Shown piece after piece: positions 46,301 through 56,925 of a DNA stretch of 64,000 bases (its first letter is position 1; each line of letters begins with the position of its first letter). The DNA comes from Camellia lanceoleosa. Lineage: Eukaryota > Streptophyta > Magnoliopsida > Ericales > Theaceae. A model generated the notes under the pieces. It did not search any database, was not told where the DNA came from, and was given only the letters and a program-made list of their open reading frames with translations. The DNA is taken from NCBI GenBank assembly GCA_025200525.1, contig CM045758.1, positions 58,003,649 through 58,067,648 on the forward strand, given 5' to 3'. The position numbers were made by a program, and so were the translations under genes.

Positions 46301-47054
46301 CTCAAAACTTGTGCCAAAATGTTTCAACAACTTTACCGCCATGGCAAAAAGACAAAATTCAGGAGCGATCATGTCTTATTCCCCACCAAGTCCCCCAGGA
46401 GGAGGAGGAGTTCAAGAAAATGCATTTTTGGTGACCAAAGGAAGAGAGGTTGAATATAGCACCACCCTTAAATTAGTTGTAAGCATGGATCTTTCAGAAA
46501 ACAATTTATCTGGAGAGATCCCCAAGGGACTAACTAGACTAGTAGGGTTGTATTCATTGAATCTGTCTGGAAATCATTTTACAGGAAAGATCCCAGAGAA
46601 TATTGGTGATATGGAACAACTTGAATCCCTGGATTTGTCTCTAAACAAACTTTGTGGTGAAATTCCTTTGAGCATGTCGAGTTTGACATTCTTGAGTCAC
46701 TTGAATTTGTCTTATAACAATTTGATAGGACAAATTCCATTAAGTACTCAACTTCAAAGCTTGGAGATTTCCAGCTTTGTCGGCAACAAACTTTGTGGAC
46801 CTCCACTCTCAAACTGCGACACAAACAAGGCGATACCTAAAGTCGGACATGGAAGCAATGAAGAAGGTGAGGGATTTCCAGAAGTGTGGTTCTATGCAAT
46901 CTCGGCACTTGGATTTGTTGTTGGTTTTTGGGTTGTGGTAGGTCCTTTACTATTCAAGATGGGTTGGAGAATTGCTTATTTTCGATTTCTTGATGATATC
47001 TGGTACAGTTTACGTAATTTTATTTTTAAATGTGGCTATATCTTTTGTGATTGA
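43344..47054 (+). CDS. LRR receptor-like protein (RLP, EIX-receptor type)
   Basis: This is a single uninterrupted frame of 1236 residues. An ATG nine bases downstream (43353, MGSSSMRIAA) is an equally good start. A hydrophobic signal peptide (about residues 9-31) is followed by the LRRNT_2 cap (SKTEKQALLKFKQDL, then DDCCQWSGVVCNN), a long array of plant extracellular LRRs (LxxLxxLxLxxNxLxGxIP) to about residue 1130, and a non-LRR island near residues 992-1046 before the last repeats. One membrane span follows (about 1181-1204), then a 32-residue tail without a kinase. RLPs of this layout bind ligands at the cell surface and signal through partner kinases such as SOBIR1-type proteins; the ligand here is unknown. 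Two internal duplications (147-bp and 144-bp periods) suggest recent change of the binding surface. Confidence 0.93.
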   Translation: MFIMGSSSMRIAAIVFYLCFLTFATFHNCFCNGNSNIVCSKTEKQALLKFKQDLKDPANWLSSWAGDDCCQWSGVVCNNFTGHVHEIHLRNADCHFNGNVFEYETFFRDWPFAYEACWSYHQLGGKINPSLLDLKHLRYLDLSGNNFGGIRIPSFIGSIGSLRYLDLSNAGFSGAIPHQLGNLTTMRYLDLSWNHFGGIRIPSFIGSIGSLRYLDLSHAEFSGAIPHQLGNLTMIRYLYLNWNQLFRGIFPETETELRLHGDNLHWVSGLRSLQYLDMSWANLSKAVDWLEVTSKLPSLVELHLRGCDLKYSSPSTTINFTSLHILDLSGNNFASSIPKWIFSLNHLVFLDISSCYGPIPNGIQNMTSLKVFYAAGNNLNSSLPKGLFSLKDLLVLDLGYNKFQGPIPIGLLNMTSLRDLDLSYNFFTSLPNGLLSSLSRLELVILKGNLLHGVNSGAIGNVTSLISLDLSNNFFTSLPNGLLSSLSRLESVILSGNLLHGVNSGAIGNVTSLIRLDLSNNFFTSLPNGLFRLSRLESVILAHNLLQGVISGGIGNLTSLISLDMSYNQLEGNIPRSLGKLCKLKTIDLSYNKLGGDITELFRSFSHCILCGLESMSLENNYLGGQFPNELDQFKNLTYLSLQNNSISGPIPMSIERLSSLASLDLSYNHLNGTLPESLGKLVRLNSLDVSHNLLKGVVSEIHFANLTRLSFLYGSGNNLTLKVRAGWIPTFQVRVLMLASWQLGPQFPAWLQYQGQLETLDIANTGISHSIPQWFWPKISNLFQLNLSRNQIHGEIPRKFEVISAPVVDLSSNNFKGTLPFISSAVALLDLSNNSFVGSIYHTLCGLIREPNRLSILNLGNNNLSGGIPNCLKNCPNMRVLNLENNNLMGTIPPSIGHLAFLESLHLRHNNLSGKLPQSLQHCTELVLIDLGGNELIGGIPTWIGNSFSKLMLLNLRSNKFQGGIPYELCGLSSLQILDLAHNNLSKLVPKCFNNFTAMAKRQNSGAIMSYSPPSPPGGGGVQENAFLVTKGREVEYSTTLKLVVSMDLSENNLSGEIPKGLTRLVGLYSLNLSGNHFTGKIPENIGDMEQLESLDLSLNKLCGEIPLSMSSLTFLSHLNLSYNNLIGQIPLSTQLQSLEISSFVGNKLCGPPLSNCDTNKAIPKVGHGSNEEGEGFPEVWFYAISALGFVVGFWVVVGPLLFKMGWRIAYFRFLDDIWYSLRNFIFKCGYIFCD
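43753..44050 (+). repeat. 147-bp intragenic LRR duplication in the RLP gene
   Basis: The segment starting CGTTATCTGGACTTGAGC at 43755 recurs at 43902 with few differences. It encodes two LRRs (49 residues, with GGIRIPSFIGSIGSLRYLDL) twice in a row. Confidence 0.9.
44606..45037 (+). repeat. 144-bp intragenic LRR triplication in the RLP gene
   Basis: The TTTCACTTCCTTGCCAAATG block occurs at 44621, 44765 and 44909 (third copy CTTCGTT), a strict 144-bp period. Each unit encodes 48 residues, two LRRs including FFTSLPNGL and IGNVTSLI. The period is a multiple of three, so the frame is kept. Confidence 0.92.
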
Positions 47055-48004
47055 AGGAAGAACTCATTTATTCCTTCATAAATAATTATGAGTGTAGTAA
47101 TTGATGTATTTGTAGTTTCCTTTTGATAAGGTTTGCATTGTTTAGTTTGCAACAATGTAGTGTGAAAACAAAATGAACGATGAATCCATCAGTCTATTTG
47201 GTGTAAAAGTGTGGAATTTAAGTTTCTTGGCAAACTCAAAATATGAGGAATGATTCTTTAGATAGTATTTAATTTAGTTCACTAAAATAATTTAGACACG
47301 AATAAAATGGCTATTCCTTGATCTCTCAATGGAATTGTCATGCTCCTAATTGATGAATATTTTGAAAGAATCACCATTTTGTTCCAAACTCATTCCAAGA
47401 AATCAAGCACTGCATAAGGTCTCTTTCTTTCCCTAATACATTTCATTTGAGTCATATGAACCTTGGTGAGCTTAGACCAAGTAGTTGCAGGCCCTCATTG
47501 TCCTGTTAATGATCTATGTTGAATTCAAATTTTTTTTGCACTTTCGATCATATTAAGCACATTATGACCTGCATAGTTTGGGATTTGTATTTTTAATTCT
47601 TTTTTCTTGTTTAGTGATTTTTTTTTTTTTTTGAGGATTGACTAATAAATCTCATATATTGAACTTGTGATTCATATAGTCCTCTATATATATATATATA
47701 TATATATTCAGTGTAATCCATTTAGTCCTTTTAAATATGGAATGATTCATTTATCATTATTTGATGATATGGGTAGCCATAACAAATCTCCTTAATTGTT
47801 GCTATTTGTTGAAGTATTACATTCAGAAAAAGTATACTAGTAAGTTTTTTAGTAAACATTTTATATATACCTAATGTCACATCATATCCACCATGAATGT
47901 GTCAAGCCCATTTATGTTAAGAAACTTTCAATTTCAAACACACACAAAATCTTGACGTGTGGGCAGTGACGAAGCCAGAAAATTAAATTAGAGGGGGCAC
48001 TTAT

Positions 48005-48440
48005 TAAGTATGTTTGGTTTGAGTTTTTTAGATTAAGTTATTTGAAAATTGAGTTTTTTGGTTTTCGTGTTTTTTTGTTTTTAGTGAATATTTTTAAAAT
48101 TTTAAACATTTTTTTTTAAACTTTTTTAGATGCACCTTACTTAGATATATCTAAAAAGTAAAAAATTTATGAAAAAATATTTTAAAAAATTAATAAATAC
48201 ATAAAAATACAAAAAAATGTATTAAATTCTTGTATTTTTTTTGTATTTTTGGTATTTAGTAAATTTTTAAAAGGTTTTTTCACAAATGTTTTACTTTTTA
48301 GGTATATTTATGTTAGATATGTCTAAAAAGTAAAAAAAAAAAATGTTTAAAATATTAAAAAAATTCAATAAAAAAAAACACGAAAAATAAGAAAATAGAA
48401 TTTTTTGAAAAGTGTTTTTTAAAAAACCTAACCAAGCAAG
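48005..48440. mobile_element. MITE-like hairpin, family M1
   Basis: It opens TATGTTTGGTTTGAGTTTTT and closes AAAAAACCTAACCAAGCAAG, with an inverted interior (CTTAGATATATCTAAAAAG answered by GTTAGATATGTCTAAAAAG). It is very similar to 37388-37835. Confidence 0.65.
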
Positions 48441-49035
48441 GTGAAAAACCTAGTGTATCATGGACAATATAAAAAAATATAGCTATAAGTCTTAAAATAA
48501 ATTATATAATGATAAATTATTTTTTTATACAAAATTTGATTAAAAATTTAATATAATGGTAATATCACGTCATCATTAGTATATGATATCACAAACTAAT
48601 AGTAAATAAACATATAAAGATTGAACCTCACTTGTCAAATGTAACTAACAATCCAATAAATTTCATATCTTTATAGTGAGATTCATTATACTTACATGTC
48701 AACAATAATGATATCACCATTACATTCAAAATTTTTTATAGATAATATGGTTTATAGTAGTCTCTTTATTTTCAATCAAAACAATTGTTCTCATAATTTT
48801 TAAAATGTCATTAACATTTCATTGTAATAATATTTTTGTAATTTTTTTATTTAAAATATTTTTTATATTTACAAAAAAAAAAAAAAAAAAATTCCAAAAT
48901 CGAGGGAGGGCACGTGACCCCCCTGGCCCCTTCTTACCTATGCCACTGCGTGTGGGAATGCCCTAGAATCCTGCATGGGTCATCATCATCTTTCCAAATT
49001 TGAATTATGTAGATTGAGAATCACCCAAATTCGTG

Positions 49036-49230
49036 ACGTGGAACGTGCGAATGTGAATGTGAATGTTAATGTGGAACGTGCAAATGTCAATGTGAATCAC
49101 CCAAATTAAGAATCACCGAAATTCATGATGTGGAATGTGCGAATGTAAATGTGGAACATGCAAATGTGAATGTGGATAAAAATTCGAGATATGGAACGTG
49201 CGAGTGTGAATGTGAATGTGGATAAAAAGT
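49036..49230. repeat. Minisatellite with GTGGAACGTGCGAATGTGAA-type units
   Basis: Variants of GTGGAACGTGC(G/A)AATGTGAATGT occur about six times, partly as 6-bp GAATGT steps. Two units are separated by a CACCCAAATT(A)AGAATCACC segment. Confidence 0.75.
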
Positions 49231-49754
49231 TCTCGACTGTGGGTCGGGTGTTTGTCCCGTTGGGGACTTCTCATTATATTAATTGAAGTCATACAAATCA
49301 TTTTAATTATGTAAGTATTTATATATATTTTTTGAATTATTAATTTTGATATGATGGAATATGAATAAGGGTATAACTGTCCACTAATGATCTACAATTA
49401 TTCTAAAATAATGGGACTTATCTGGTCATAAGAAATTCATAGGACTCTTGGATATGCAAGATTTTTGAAATGGGACTTTCAAATAAATTTTCCTCCAAAG
49501 TTTTAAATTTAATTTTTTTTTCAAATTTTTTTTTTTATAGTTTTTAGTTGGTTAAACGGACCAGATTTTTTTTTTTTTTTTAAAAAAAGAAAAATTTCAT
49601 TGAAGATGAAAAAAAAATTAGAAAAATATTGGGCTTTTTTTATTTTACTTTTTAAATCTTTTACACTAGACAGACTTGAAAAGTAAAATATAAATAAAAA
49701 AAAGAGTAATGATTCATCCCCCCTTTTTCCCTATCCCCTTTGACCCCCTCTCTC

Positions 49755-51790
49755 TATAGCGACCCCGGTCTTTTCCCATTTGATTATTGTATCCGGACTT
49801 AGGTTCCGTAGATCCTAGCATGGTTTAATTGTTGTTGTCGTTCTTTAATTTCTCATTTGGAATTATAGGATGTTTTGGGCAGGTCTGTTTCAAGTTGGTT
49901 GGGTTCGGAAACCAAATCTTGCTGTCCGATTTTGAGTTAAATCGCTCGGCGAGGGCTTGGTCGCCGAGCGAGGTTGAGTTTTGTCTCTAGTGGTTCGAGC
50001 GAAATTTCTTCGCCGGCGGCGATTGCGTCTAATCTGAACCACGAGCGAGTGTCTTCGCTCGGCGAGCTTTCCTTCGAAAGCGAGCTAGGTGTATGTTTCG
50101 AGTTCTTCGCTCGGCGAGCATTCGCTGCCGAGCATGCTTCTGAGTTGCGGAAGCATCGAGTTCTTAACTCGGCGAGCTTTTCTTTGCTCGGCGAGTGTTT
50201 ATTAATGTCGGTCGCTCGGCGACCATGTCTTCGCTCGAGCGAGCCTGTCCAGTATTTAAACGCAGCAGCAGTTTTAAAACGTCCTTTTCACAATTTTTGA
50301 TCCAGAAACCCTAGTTCCCAGTTTCTTCTCTCTCAACTCCTCTTTTCCTTGGGTTTGATCTTTCTAGAGGCGTTTCTAACCTAGTTCCTTCATTAAAAAG
50401 GTAGAGGAGAGTGAGGGCTTTCATTTAATCGGAGAAATTGTTGATTTGGAGCACTTGGGGTTTTGAGCATCATCTTCTTCTTCATCTTTTGGGTTCTTCT
50501 GTTTAAGGTAGGGATTTCCTACTCCATTTATACGCTTTAATCATAAGTGTTGGTATTTTTGGTATATGGGGGTAGTTTGGTGATTTTGGGAGAAACCCTA
50601 GGTTTTGACTTAGATTAATTTGTGTAATTAATTTAAGGGAAGTATGTGGAATTGAGTTTAATTCATGAAATTGAGGATTATGGGATAAATTGATGTAGTT
50701 GGATATTTAATTACTTATGGAATTAGGATTGTATATATTGTATATTTATTTCTGCTTAGAAATAATTGTTTGGGCTATCGGTGGAGGATGGCCAGTGATT
50801 GTTGTAGAACTTGCATGTGGCTTAGGTATAACTGGAATTGAGTCAACTATTTGGCTGTTGAATTAATACAGAACATTACTTGTATTGATTATGTGTTGTA
50901 TATTGCAAGTATTGATTATGTTGCATTTGGTTTTGGAGGAGATAGGGGATGGACTCCCGGTTTAGGGAAAGATAGGGGATGGACTTCTAAACCGAATTTG
51001 TTGGGGGGTTTAGGGGAAGAAAGGGGATGGACCTCTAAACCAGATTTGTTGGGAGGAGAAAGGGGATGGACTCCACTAGCATCACATATATGTGTGCTAT
51101 TTGTTAATAGAAGTATTTCTATTTATTGTTGATATGATACATCACCACTAGGTGTATCAGTTGGGAAGTATGGAAGTGAATGTGGTTGTGATTGATACAA
51201 TACCAAAGATGTATAGTTGTTATGTTATAGAGAGGTTTAACTTAATTTGTTATCCTGTTAAATCATTGAGAGATGGGATTCCGTTGAGTTTTTGGCTAGG
51301 TTTTGAGCCATAGATGGAAGGTAAGATGTGCCATAGACAATGTGTCATAGGCAATATAGATATTCGTGTCATAAAAATTGTAATTGAATATTGTGTGTTA
51401 ACCATGTATCGAGATGCTAATGCTTTAGTTAATTCTTATACTTGGTTTAGTATTTCTCATTTGGGGTGTGGCTCACCCTATATGGGAACTTCATTTTTCA
51501 GTGCAGATGGTTCACTACCTCCAAGGACTTAGCTTGTGAGGAATTGGAACTCAAGATTTGTTTTTAGTTTATTTGCTTTTATATGTAAACACTCAAGCCT
51601 AGGGCTTTATTTGTTTCGAGTTAGAACTCATGGATTTGTGTCCAAGTATTGGCTTGGCAAGATGTAAGCCTGAGGGCATTTATTTTAATGTTTTATTTCT
51701 TAAGACTCGATGAATGGAATTATATTTCTTGTTTTTATATATTGGTGCATGTTAATATTATTTATTATGGGTTAATTTTGAGGCGTTACA
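49755..51790 (+). repeat. 5' LTR of element 3 (2036 bp)
   Basis: It starts TATAGCGACCCCGG and ends GAGGCGTTACA. A CTCGGCGAGC/CTCGAGCGAG-rich stretch lies at 49940-50250, followed by a TATA-like TATTTAAAC near 50254. A GGGATGGACT repeat (three to four copies, 50943-51073) has the unit GAAAGGGGATGGACTTCTAA. Confidence 0.95.
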
Positions 51791-51793
51791 ACT

Positions 51794-51805
51794 TGGTATC
51801 GAGCG
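51794..51805 (+). other. Primer binding site of element 3
   Basis: TGGTATCGAGCG lies three bases after the 5' LTR. It corresponds to the TGGTATCAGAGC site for initiator methionine tRNA but lacks one base at the CAGA position. The same type of change separates the two LTRs. Confidence 0.75.
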
Positions 51806-52186
51806 TCACGGGTTCAATACTTTGGGTGCGTGGGAAGTGATTAGTATCACAATGGGTTCGTCTCGTTTGATAGAGACTTAGTGTAATGATTGCATGCTTA
51901 TATGATAACATGTTTATGTGATTATGTGGGTATGGAATGTAGTTTCGGATATTGATTGGACCCTTGAGTCTCTCGAAAGTCTTGTTGGAAAGGCACTTGA
52001 TCAATGTTGTTTCCAACCGAACTTTAGTGACGTCTCGACTATCACTATCCGTAAATGAAATTCGAGGTGCTTATGTGATTATGTGCTTACGTGGTGTGAT
52101 TTATTGTTATCCAATGTGTTAGGACGCGAGTGTCATAGTTTTGGCATATTATTTAGAGTGCTAACGTCTTTGTTTCCTTTATTAGG

Positions 52187-53215
52187 ATGTCAGGACGAGG
52201 ACGAGGTCGTGGTAGGCGTGGTGGGCAGGCCAGGCAAGAAGTGCCTATACCGGAGGAAATTCCGGCGGTTCAGGAGGGTGTTGGCCAGGCCAATGTGGCC
52301 GAGCCAGTAGGGCAGCAGGGTATGGGCGCTTTGGCCCAAGAGATAGCAGGGGCATTTCAGGCGTCAGTGGACATTCTGAGGGCTGCGAATCCAGCCCAGT
52401 TCAGCCCAAATTCTAGTTGCTGCAGATGCAGGGCCTTCTTTTCTGAAGAGGGAATTTTTCCGGTCTCAACCGGAAGTGTTTGTAGGTGACCCTAGCGAGC
52501 CGCTTAAGGCAGACGAATGGCTCGAACAGACAACGAAAACGTTTGAGATGCTAGGCATCGAAGACGAGACACTGAAGGTGACCTTGGCATCTTTCCAGCT
52601 AAAGGGGGATGCGGGTCAATGGTGGAAGTTCACTAAAGGGCGTATTGGAGGTAGTGCGGAAGGCGTTTGTTGACGCCAGAGAAGTATTTGTCTTCAGCTG
52701 TCCAGGAGAAGCTGAGAGATCAGTTCTGCCATCTTGAGCAGAACAGTTTATCAGTGGCCGAGTTTGAGGCGGCATTCACTAGTTTGTCCAGGTTTGCACC
52801 GGAGTTAGTAGCGACTGAGGAGCGTCGTTGTATTGAGTTTGAGAAGAAGTTGAGGCGTGGCCTCAAGCTGAGAGTTGTCGGGTCTATGATTCGGGATTTT
52901 GGACGTTTGGTTGATGCAGCAGCCCATACCGAGGTTATGATGCAGGAAGAGGGGGAAGGGCAGAAAGGCTCCAAGAGGAGTCAGGAGGGTCAGAGTGATG
53001 GCAGGAGGCAGAGAGGTTTCACTCCTCAGCAGCCTCAGAGTAGTTTTTCTAGATCCACATTTCCTGTGCCCAGTGCTAGTTCTGGGAAAGGCAGTCAGGG
53101 AGATATCACTTGCTTCAAGTGTGGCCAGCTGGGCCACAAGTCTTCAGTTTGTCCTCAGAAGGGAGGAGTGCAGAGGGCAAGATCTTCTTGGCTCGATCTC
53201 GAGCCGAGTCGGTAG
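52187..53215 (+). pseudogene. gag of element 3 (frameshifted)
   Basis: It starts at the ATG at 52187 with a glycine/arginine-rich stretch (MSGRGRGRGRRGG). The frame shifts twice, near 52400-52470 and near 52650-52680. The capsid part includes EPLKADEWLEQTTKTFEMLG and GDAGQWWKF, and the C-terminal half is open from 52667 to 53215 and includes a CFKCGQLGHKSSVCP zinc knuckle. Two more knuckles follow in another frame at about 53235-53370. The product packages the element RNA. If the indels are base-calling errors the gene may be intact in the plant; as given here it is broken. Confidence 0.85.
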
Positions 53216-53234
53216 AGGCGATCGCTCTCTTGTT

Positions 53235-53375
53235 TCCAGTGCGGTCATCCGGGGCACCTGAAGAGGTTCTGTCCGCAGTTGAGTGGCACACCTGGTGCGT
53301 CTGGTTTGAGTTGTTTTCAGTGTGGTCAGCCAGGGCACCTGAAGAGGTTTTGCCCACAGCTGAGTGGCACATCTA
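53235..53375 (+). repeat. Duplicated zinc-knuckle module after gag of element 3
   Basis: Two direct copies, about 81 bp apart, encode CFQCGHPGHLKRFCPQLSGT and CFQCGQPGHLKRFCPQLSGT. With the knuckle at 53110 the element has three CCHC motifs. Element 1 shows only two. Confidence 0.85.
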
Positions 53376-53513
53376 GTGCATCTGGTTTTGCACTCGAGTC
53401 ACCAGTTCAGTCCGCTCGAGCCTCGAGGGCTAATCGAGGCTTCATCGTCCCATTCGGTGTAGCAGTCTTATGCTCCTTGGGGTGAGCAGATTGATCAGAG
53501 GACATCTGGGCTC

Positions 53514-56500
53514 GTGCATGCTGTTACCCCCCAGAATCTTGTACCAGCTCCGTCGGTTGTGAGAGGTACCTTCTTGTTTTGCAATTCAGTTGCTAGTGTT
53601 TTGATCGATACGGGAGCATCTCATTCTTTTGTGTCTGCTACATTTGCATCCATTTTGGAGTTAGAGTTAGCTCAGTTAGCGTCTCCTATTTGTGTAGTGT
53701 CACCACTTGGGGGTGAATTGATTTTGAAACAAGGTGTTAGGGGTTGTGATATAGAGGTCGATGATCATAGAATCCCCTTTTCTTTCGTGGTTATGCCCAT
53801 GAAGGGCTTCGATGTTATTTTGGGTATGGACTGGTTATCGTCATACCGGGCATTTATTGATTGCTACCGTCAGAGGGTCACTTGTTGTACTGTTAACGGA
53901 GAACGCTTTCATTTTCTGGGGGATAGGGTTGGTAGTGTTTTGCCACCAGGGTATGATCCGCGAGGGCGGAGTGAGCTTAGTAGTCTACTTGCGAACCTTT
54001 CGATTAATGAGGATGTTGAGACCCAGATTGTGTTGCCGAGAGTAGTTTGTGAGTACTCGGACGTCTTTCCCGAGGATCTTGTTAGTTTGCCACCTCATCG
54101 AGAGATTGAGTTCTCTATTGACTTAGTGCCCGGCACGGCGCCGATTTCTATGGCACCTTACCGTTTTGCCCCTGCCGAGTTAGTTGAGTTGAAGGTTCAG
54201 CTCCAGGAGTTGTTAGATAAAGGTTATATCCGTCCTAGTGTTTCACCGTGGGGAGCGCCAGCCCTTTTCGTTAAAAAGAAAGGTGGTGCTTTGAGGCTGT
54301 GTATAGATTATCGGAAGTTGAATCGGGTTACGGTTAAGAACAAGTATCCTATGCCTCGTATAGATGATTTGTTTGATCAGTTGAAGGGTTCCCGTTGTTT
54401 CTCTAAGATAGACTTGAGATCGGGTTATCATCAGTTGAGAGTCAGGGAAGAGGATATTCCAAAGACGGCATTCCGTACGCGGTATGGCCACTATGAGTTT
54501 CTGGTGATGCCGTTTGGGCTCACCAATGCACCGGCAGTGTTTATGGATTTGATGAACCGGATCTTCCGGGAATTCTTAGACCGTTTTGTGGTCGTCTTCG
54601 TGGACGACATTCTGATTTACTCACCTTCAGAGGAAAAGCACGAGGAGCATTTGAGAGTGGTGCTTGAGTTACTTAGAGCCCATAAGCTGTATGCTAAGTT
54701 TGGGAAGTGTGAATTCTGGCTAGAAGAGGTGAAATTCTTAGGCCATGTAGTTTCTGGGAAAGGAGTGTCTGTTGATACATCCAAGACTGAGGCAGTGCAA
54801 GATTGGGCACAACCTAAGAGTGTATTTGAGATCCGCAGTTTTCTGGGATTGGCTGGGTATTACCGTCGGTTTGTGAAGGATTTCTCCAGGTTAGCTTCAC
54901 CGTTGACTAGATTGACTCGGAAGGGAGTCAAATTTGTATGGAGTGAGACTTGTGAAAAGTCGTTCCAGGAGTTGAAGGTTAGATTGACCACCGCTCCGGT
55001 CTTGATTATTCCGGAGAGAGGGTTGGGTTATGCAGTTTACTGTGACGCCTCACGAGAGGGTCTGGGTTGTGTGTTGATGCAAGAGGGAAAGGTGGTTGCC
55101 TATGGCTCACGTCAGTTGAAGATTCATGAGAAGAATTACCCTACGCATGATCTAGAGTTAGCAGCTGTGATATTTGCCTTGAAGATTTGGAGGCATTATC
55201 TGTTTGGTGAGAAATTTGAAGTATTCTCCGATCATAAGAGTCTGAAATATTTGTTCACACAGAGAGACTTGAATCTGAGGCAGAGGAGGTGGATGGAATT
55301 TATGGAGGATTATGATTTCGAGTTGCATTATCATCCGGGAAAGGCCAATGTTGTGGCCGATGCCCTTAGTAGGAAATCTGTTGGTGACGTTGCTAGTATA
55401 GCCATCCGAGAGTGGGAGATGTTGGGTGCAATTGGGGAGTTTGATTTGCTTCTGGGTGAATCCGTTGAGGCTGCGGCCTTGTTTTCTATTGTTGCGCAGC
55501 CCACCCTTGTGACTCGAGTGTTAGAGGCTCAGAGGGGTGATCTTGAGGTAGAATCTCTCCGAGAGAAGATTTCCAATGGTAAGATTGAGAAGGGCTTGAC
55601 GGTGTATCCTGACCTGAGTGTGAGATACCAAGACCGTCTGTTTGTGCCGGAGTCGTGTCGAGAGGAGGTACTCCAGGAGTTTCATCATTCGCGCCTTGCG
55701 GTGCATCCGGGAAGCACCAAGATGTATCGGGATTTGGGTCGCCAGTTTTGGTGGCGGGGTATGAAGAGAGATGTGGCAGCTTTCGTATCTAAGTGCCTTA
55801 TTTGTCAGCAAGTGAAGGCCGAGCATCAGAGGCCAGCGGGTTTGTTGCAACCCTTGCCTATTGCCGAGTGGAAGTGGGAGCATGTCACTATGGACTTCGT
55901 TGTGGGTCTTCCGAGGACTCAGCGGGGTAGTGATGCCATTTGGGTGGTGGTGGACGGTTGTGACGAAGTCGCGACTTCATTCGATGCGTGTTAGAGATTC
56001 GGTAGATCATCTTGCCGATTTGTATATCCGGGATATAGTGAGGTTGCACGGGGTCCCAGTGGCGATCGTTTCAGATAGAGATCCTCGTTTCACCGCCAGG
56101 TTGTGGCAGAGTTTGCAGAGTGCTTTAGGTACTAAGTTGACTTTTAGCACGGCTTATCATCCTCAGACTGACGGGCAGTCCGAGCGTACTATTCAGATCC
56201 TTGAGGATATGCTTCGGGGTTGTGTTCTCGACTTTAGTGGGTCGTGGGAGAGGCACTTGCCATTAGTGGAGTTTGCCTACAATAACAGTTTTCAGTCTAG
56301 TATCGGTATGGCACCATTTGAGGCCTTGTATGGCCGACCGTGTAGATCTCCAGTTTGTTGGGCCGAGGTGGGTGATGCACCTTTGATAGGTCCGGAGTTA
56401 GTGAGGGAGACGACGGAGAAAGTTGAGCTTATCCGTAGGAGACTTGTTCTGACCAGTCGTCGAAATCTTATGCCGACCGTAGGAGGAGACCTTTGGTGTT

Positions 56501-56925
56501 TGAGGTAGGGGATCATGTCTTTCTGAAAATCTCACCTAGGCGAGGTTTAATGAGGTTCGGGAAGAGTGGAAGTTGTCCCTCGGTTTATTGGTCCCTTTGA
56601 GATCCTTGAGAGGATTGGCGAAGTTGCTTATCGTTTAGCTTTGCCACCGCAATTGTCCGGAGTTCATGACGCGTGTTTCATGTGAGTATGCTTGAAGTAT
56701 GAGCCAGATCCGTCACATGTCCGATTGGACTGATTTAGTTGTTGATGAGGATGTCTCATATGAGGAGAGACCATTCGAAGTCTTGGATAGGCGGGATCAA
56801 GTCTGCGTGGCAAGACTATCCCTTTAGTGAAGGTTTTGTGGAAGCATCACGGAGTGGAGGAAGCCACTTGGGAACGTGAGTTAGAAGTCCGTGAGAAATA
56901 TCCGGATATGTTTATTGATTTGTAA
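53514..56925 (+). pseudogene. pol of element 3 (PR-RT-RH-IN-chromodomain-like tail)
   Basis: A long open frame runs 53514-55994 (826 residues): protease with the D-T-G active site at residues 32-34, reverse transcriptase with FVDDILIYS near residue 362, RNase H with [10 protein letters not shown] near residue 507, and the integrase HHCC zinc finger near residues 724-770. The frame shifts near 55945-55985 inside the integrase core. Most of the core continues in another frame to 56508 ([30 protein letters not shown]), and further small shifts disrupt the end, which has the GPFEILERIG block and a chromodomain-like WERELEVREKYPDMF tail. The first five domains look catalytically intact. Integrase is broken as sequenced. 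Confidence 0.92.

Larger units (their letters stand above)
47055..49749 (+). other. AT-rich spacer downstream of the RLP gene
   Basis: No coding region is supported. It contains a TA microsatellite (47683-47706), an M1 hairpin (48005-48440), a poly-A run (48866-48885) and a GAATGTGAATGTG-type minisatellite (49036-49230). The final part (49705-49749) is the target into which element 3 inserted. The strand field is nominal. Confidence 0.65.

Noticed and set aside
43485..46824. Several minus-strand open frames opposite the RLP gene
   Set aside because: They are shadows of the LRR repeats on the plus strand, with no domain or start context of their own.
50851..51132. Repeat-containing open frame with GGERGWTP units in the element 3 LTRs (also at 58456-58737)
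   Set aside because: It is the translation of the GGGATGGACT repeat inside a non-coding LTR. The unit is not conserved as protein in the element 1 LTR.
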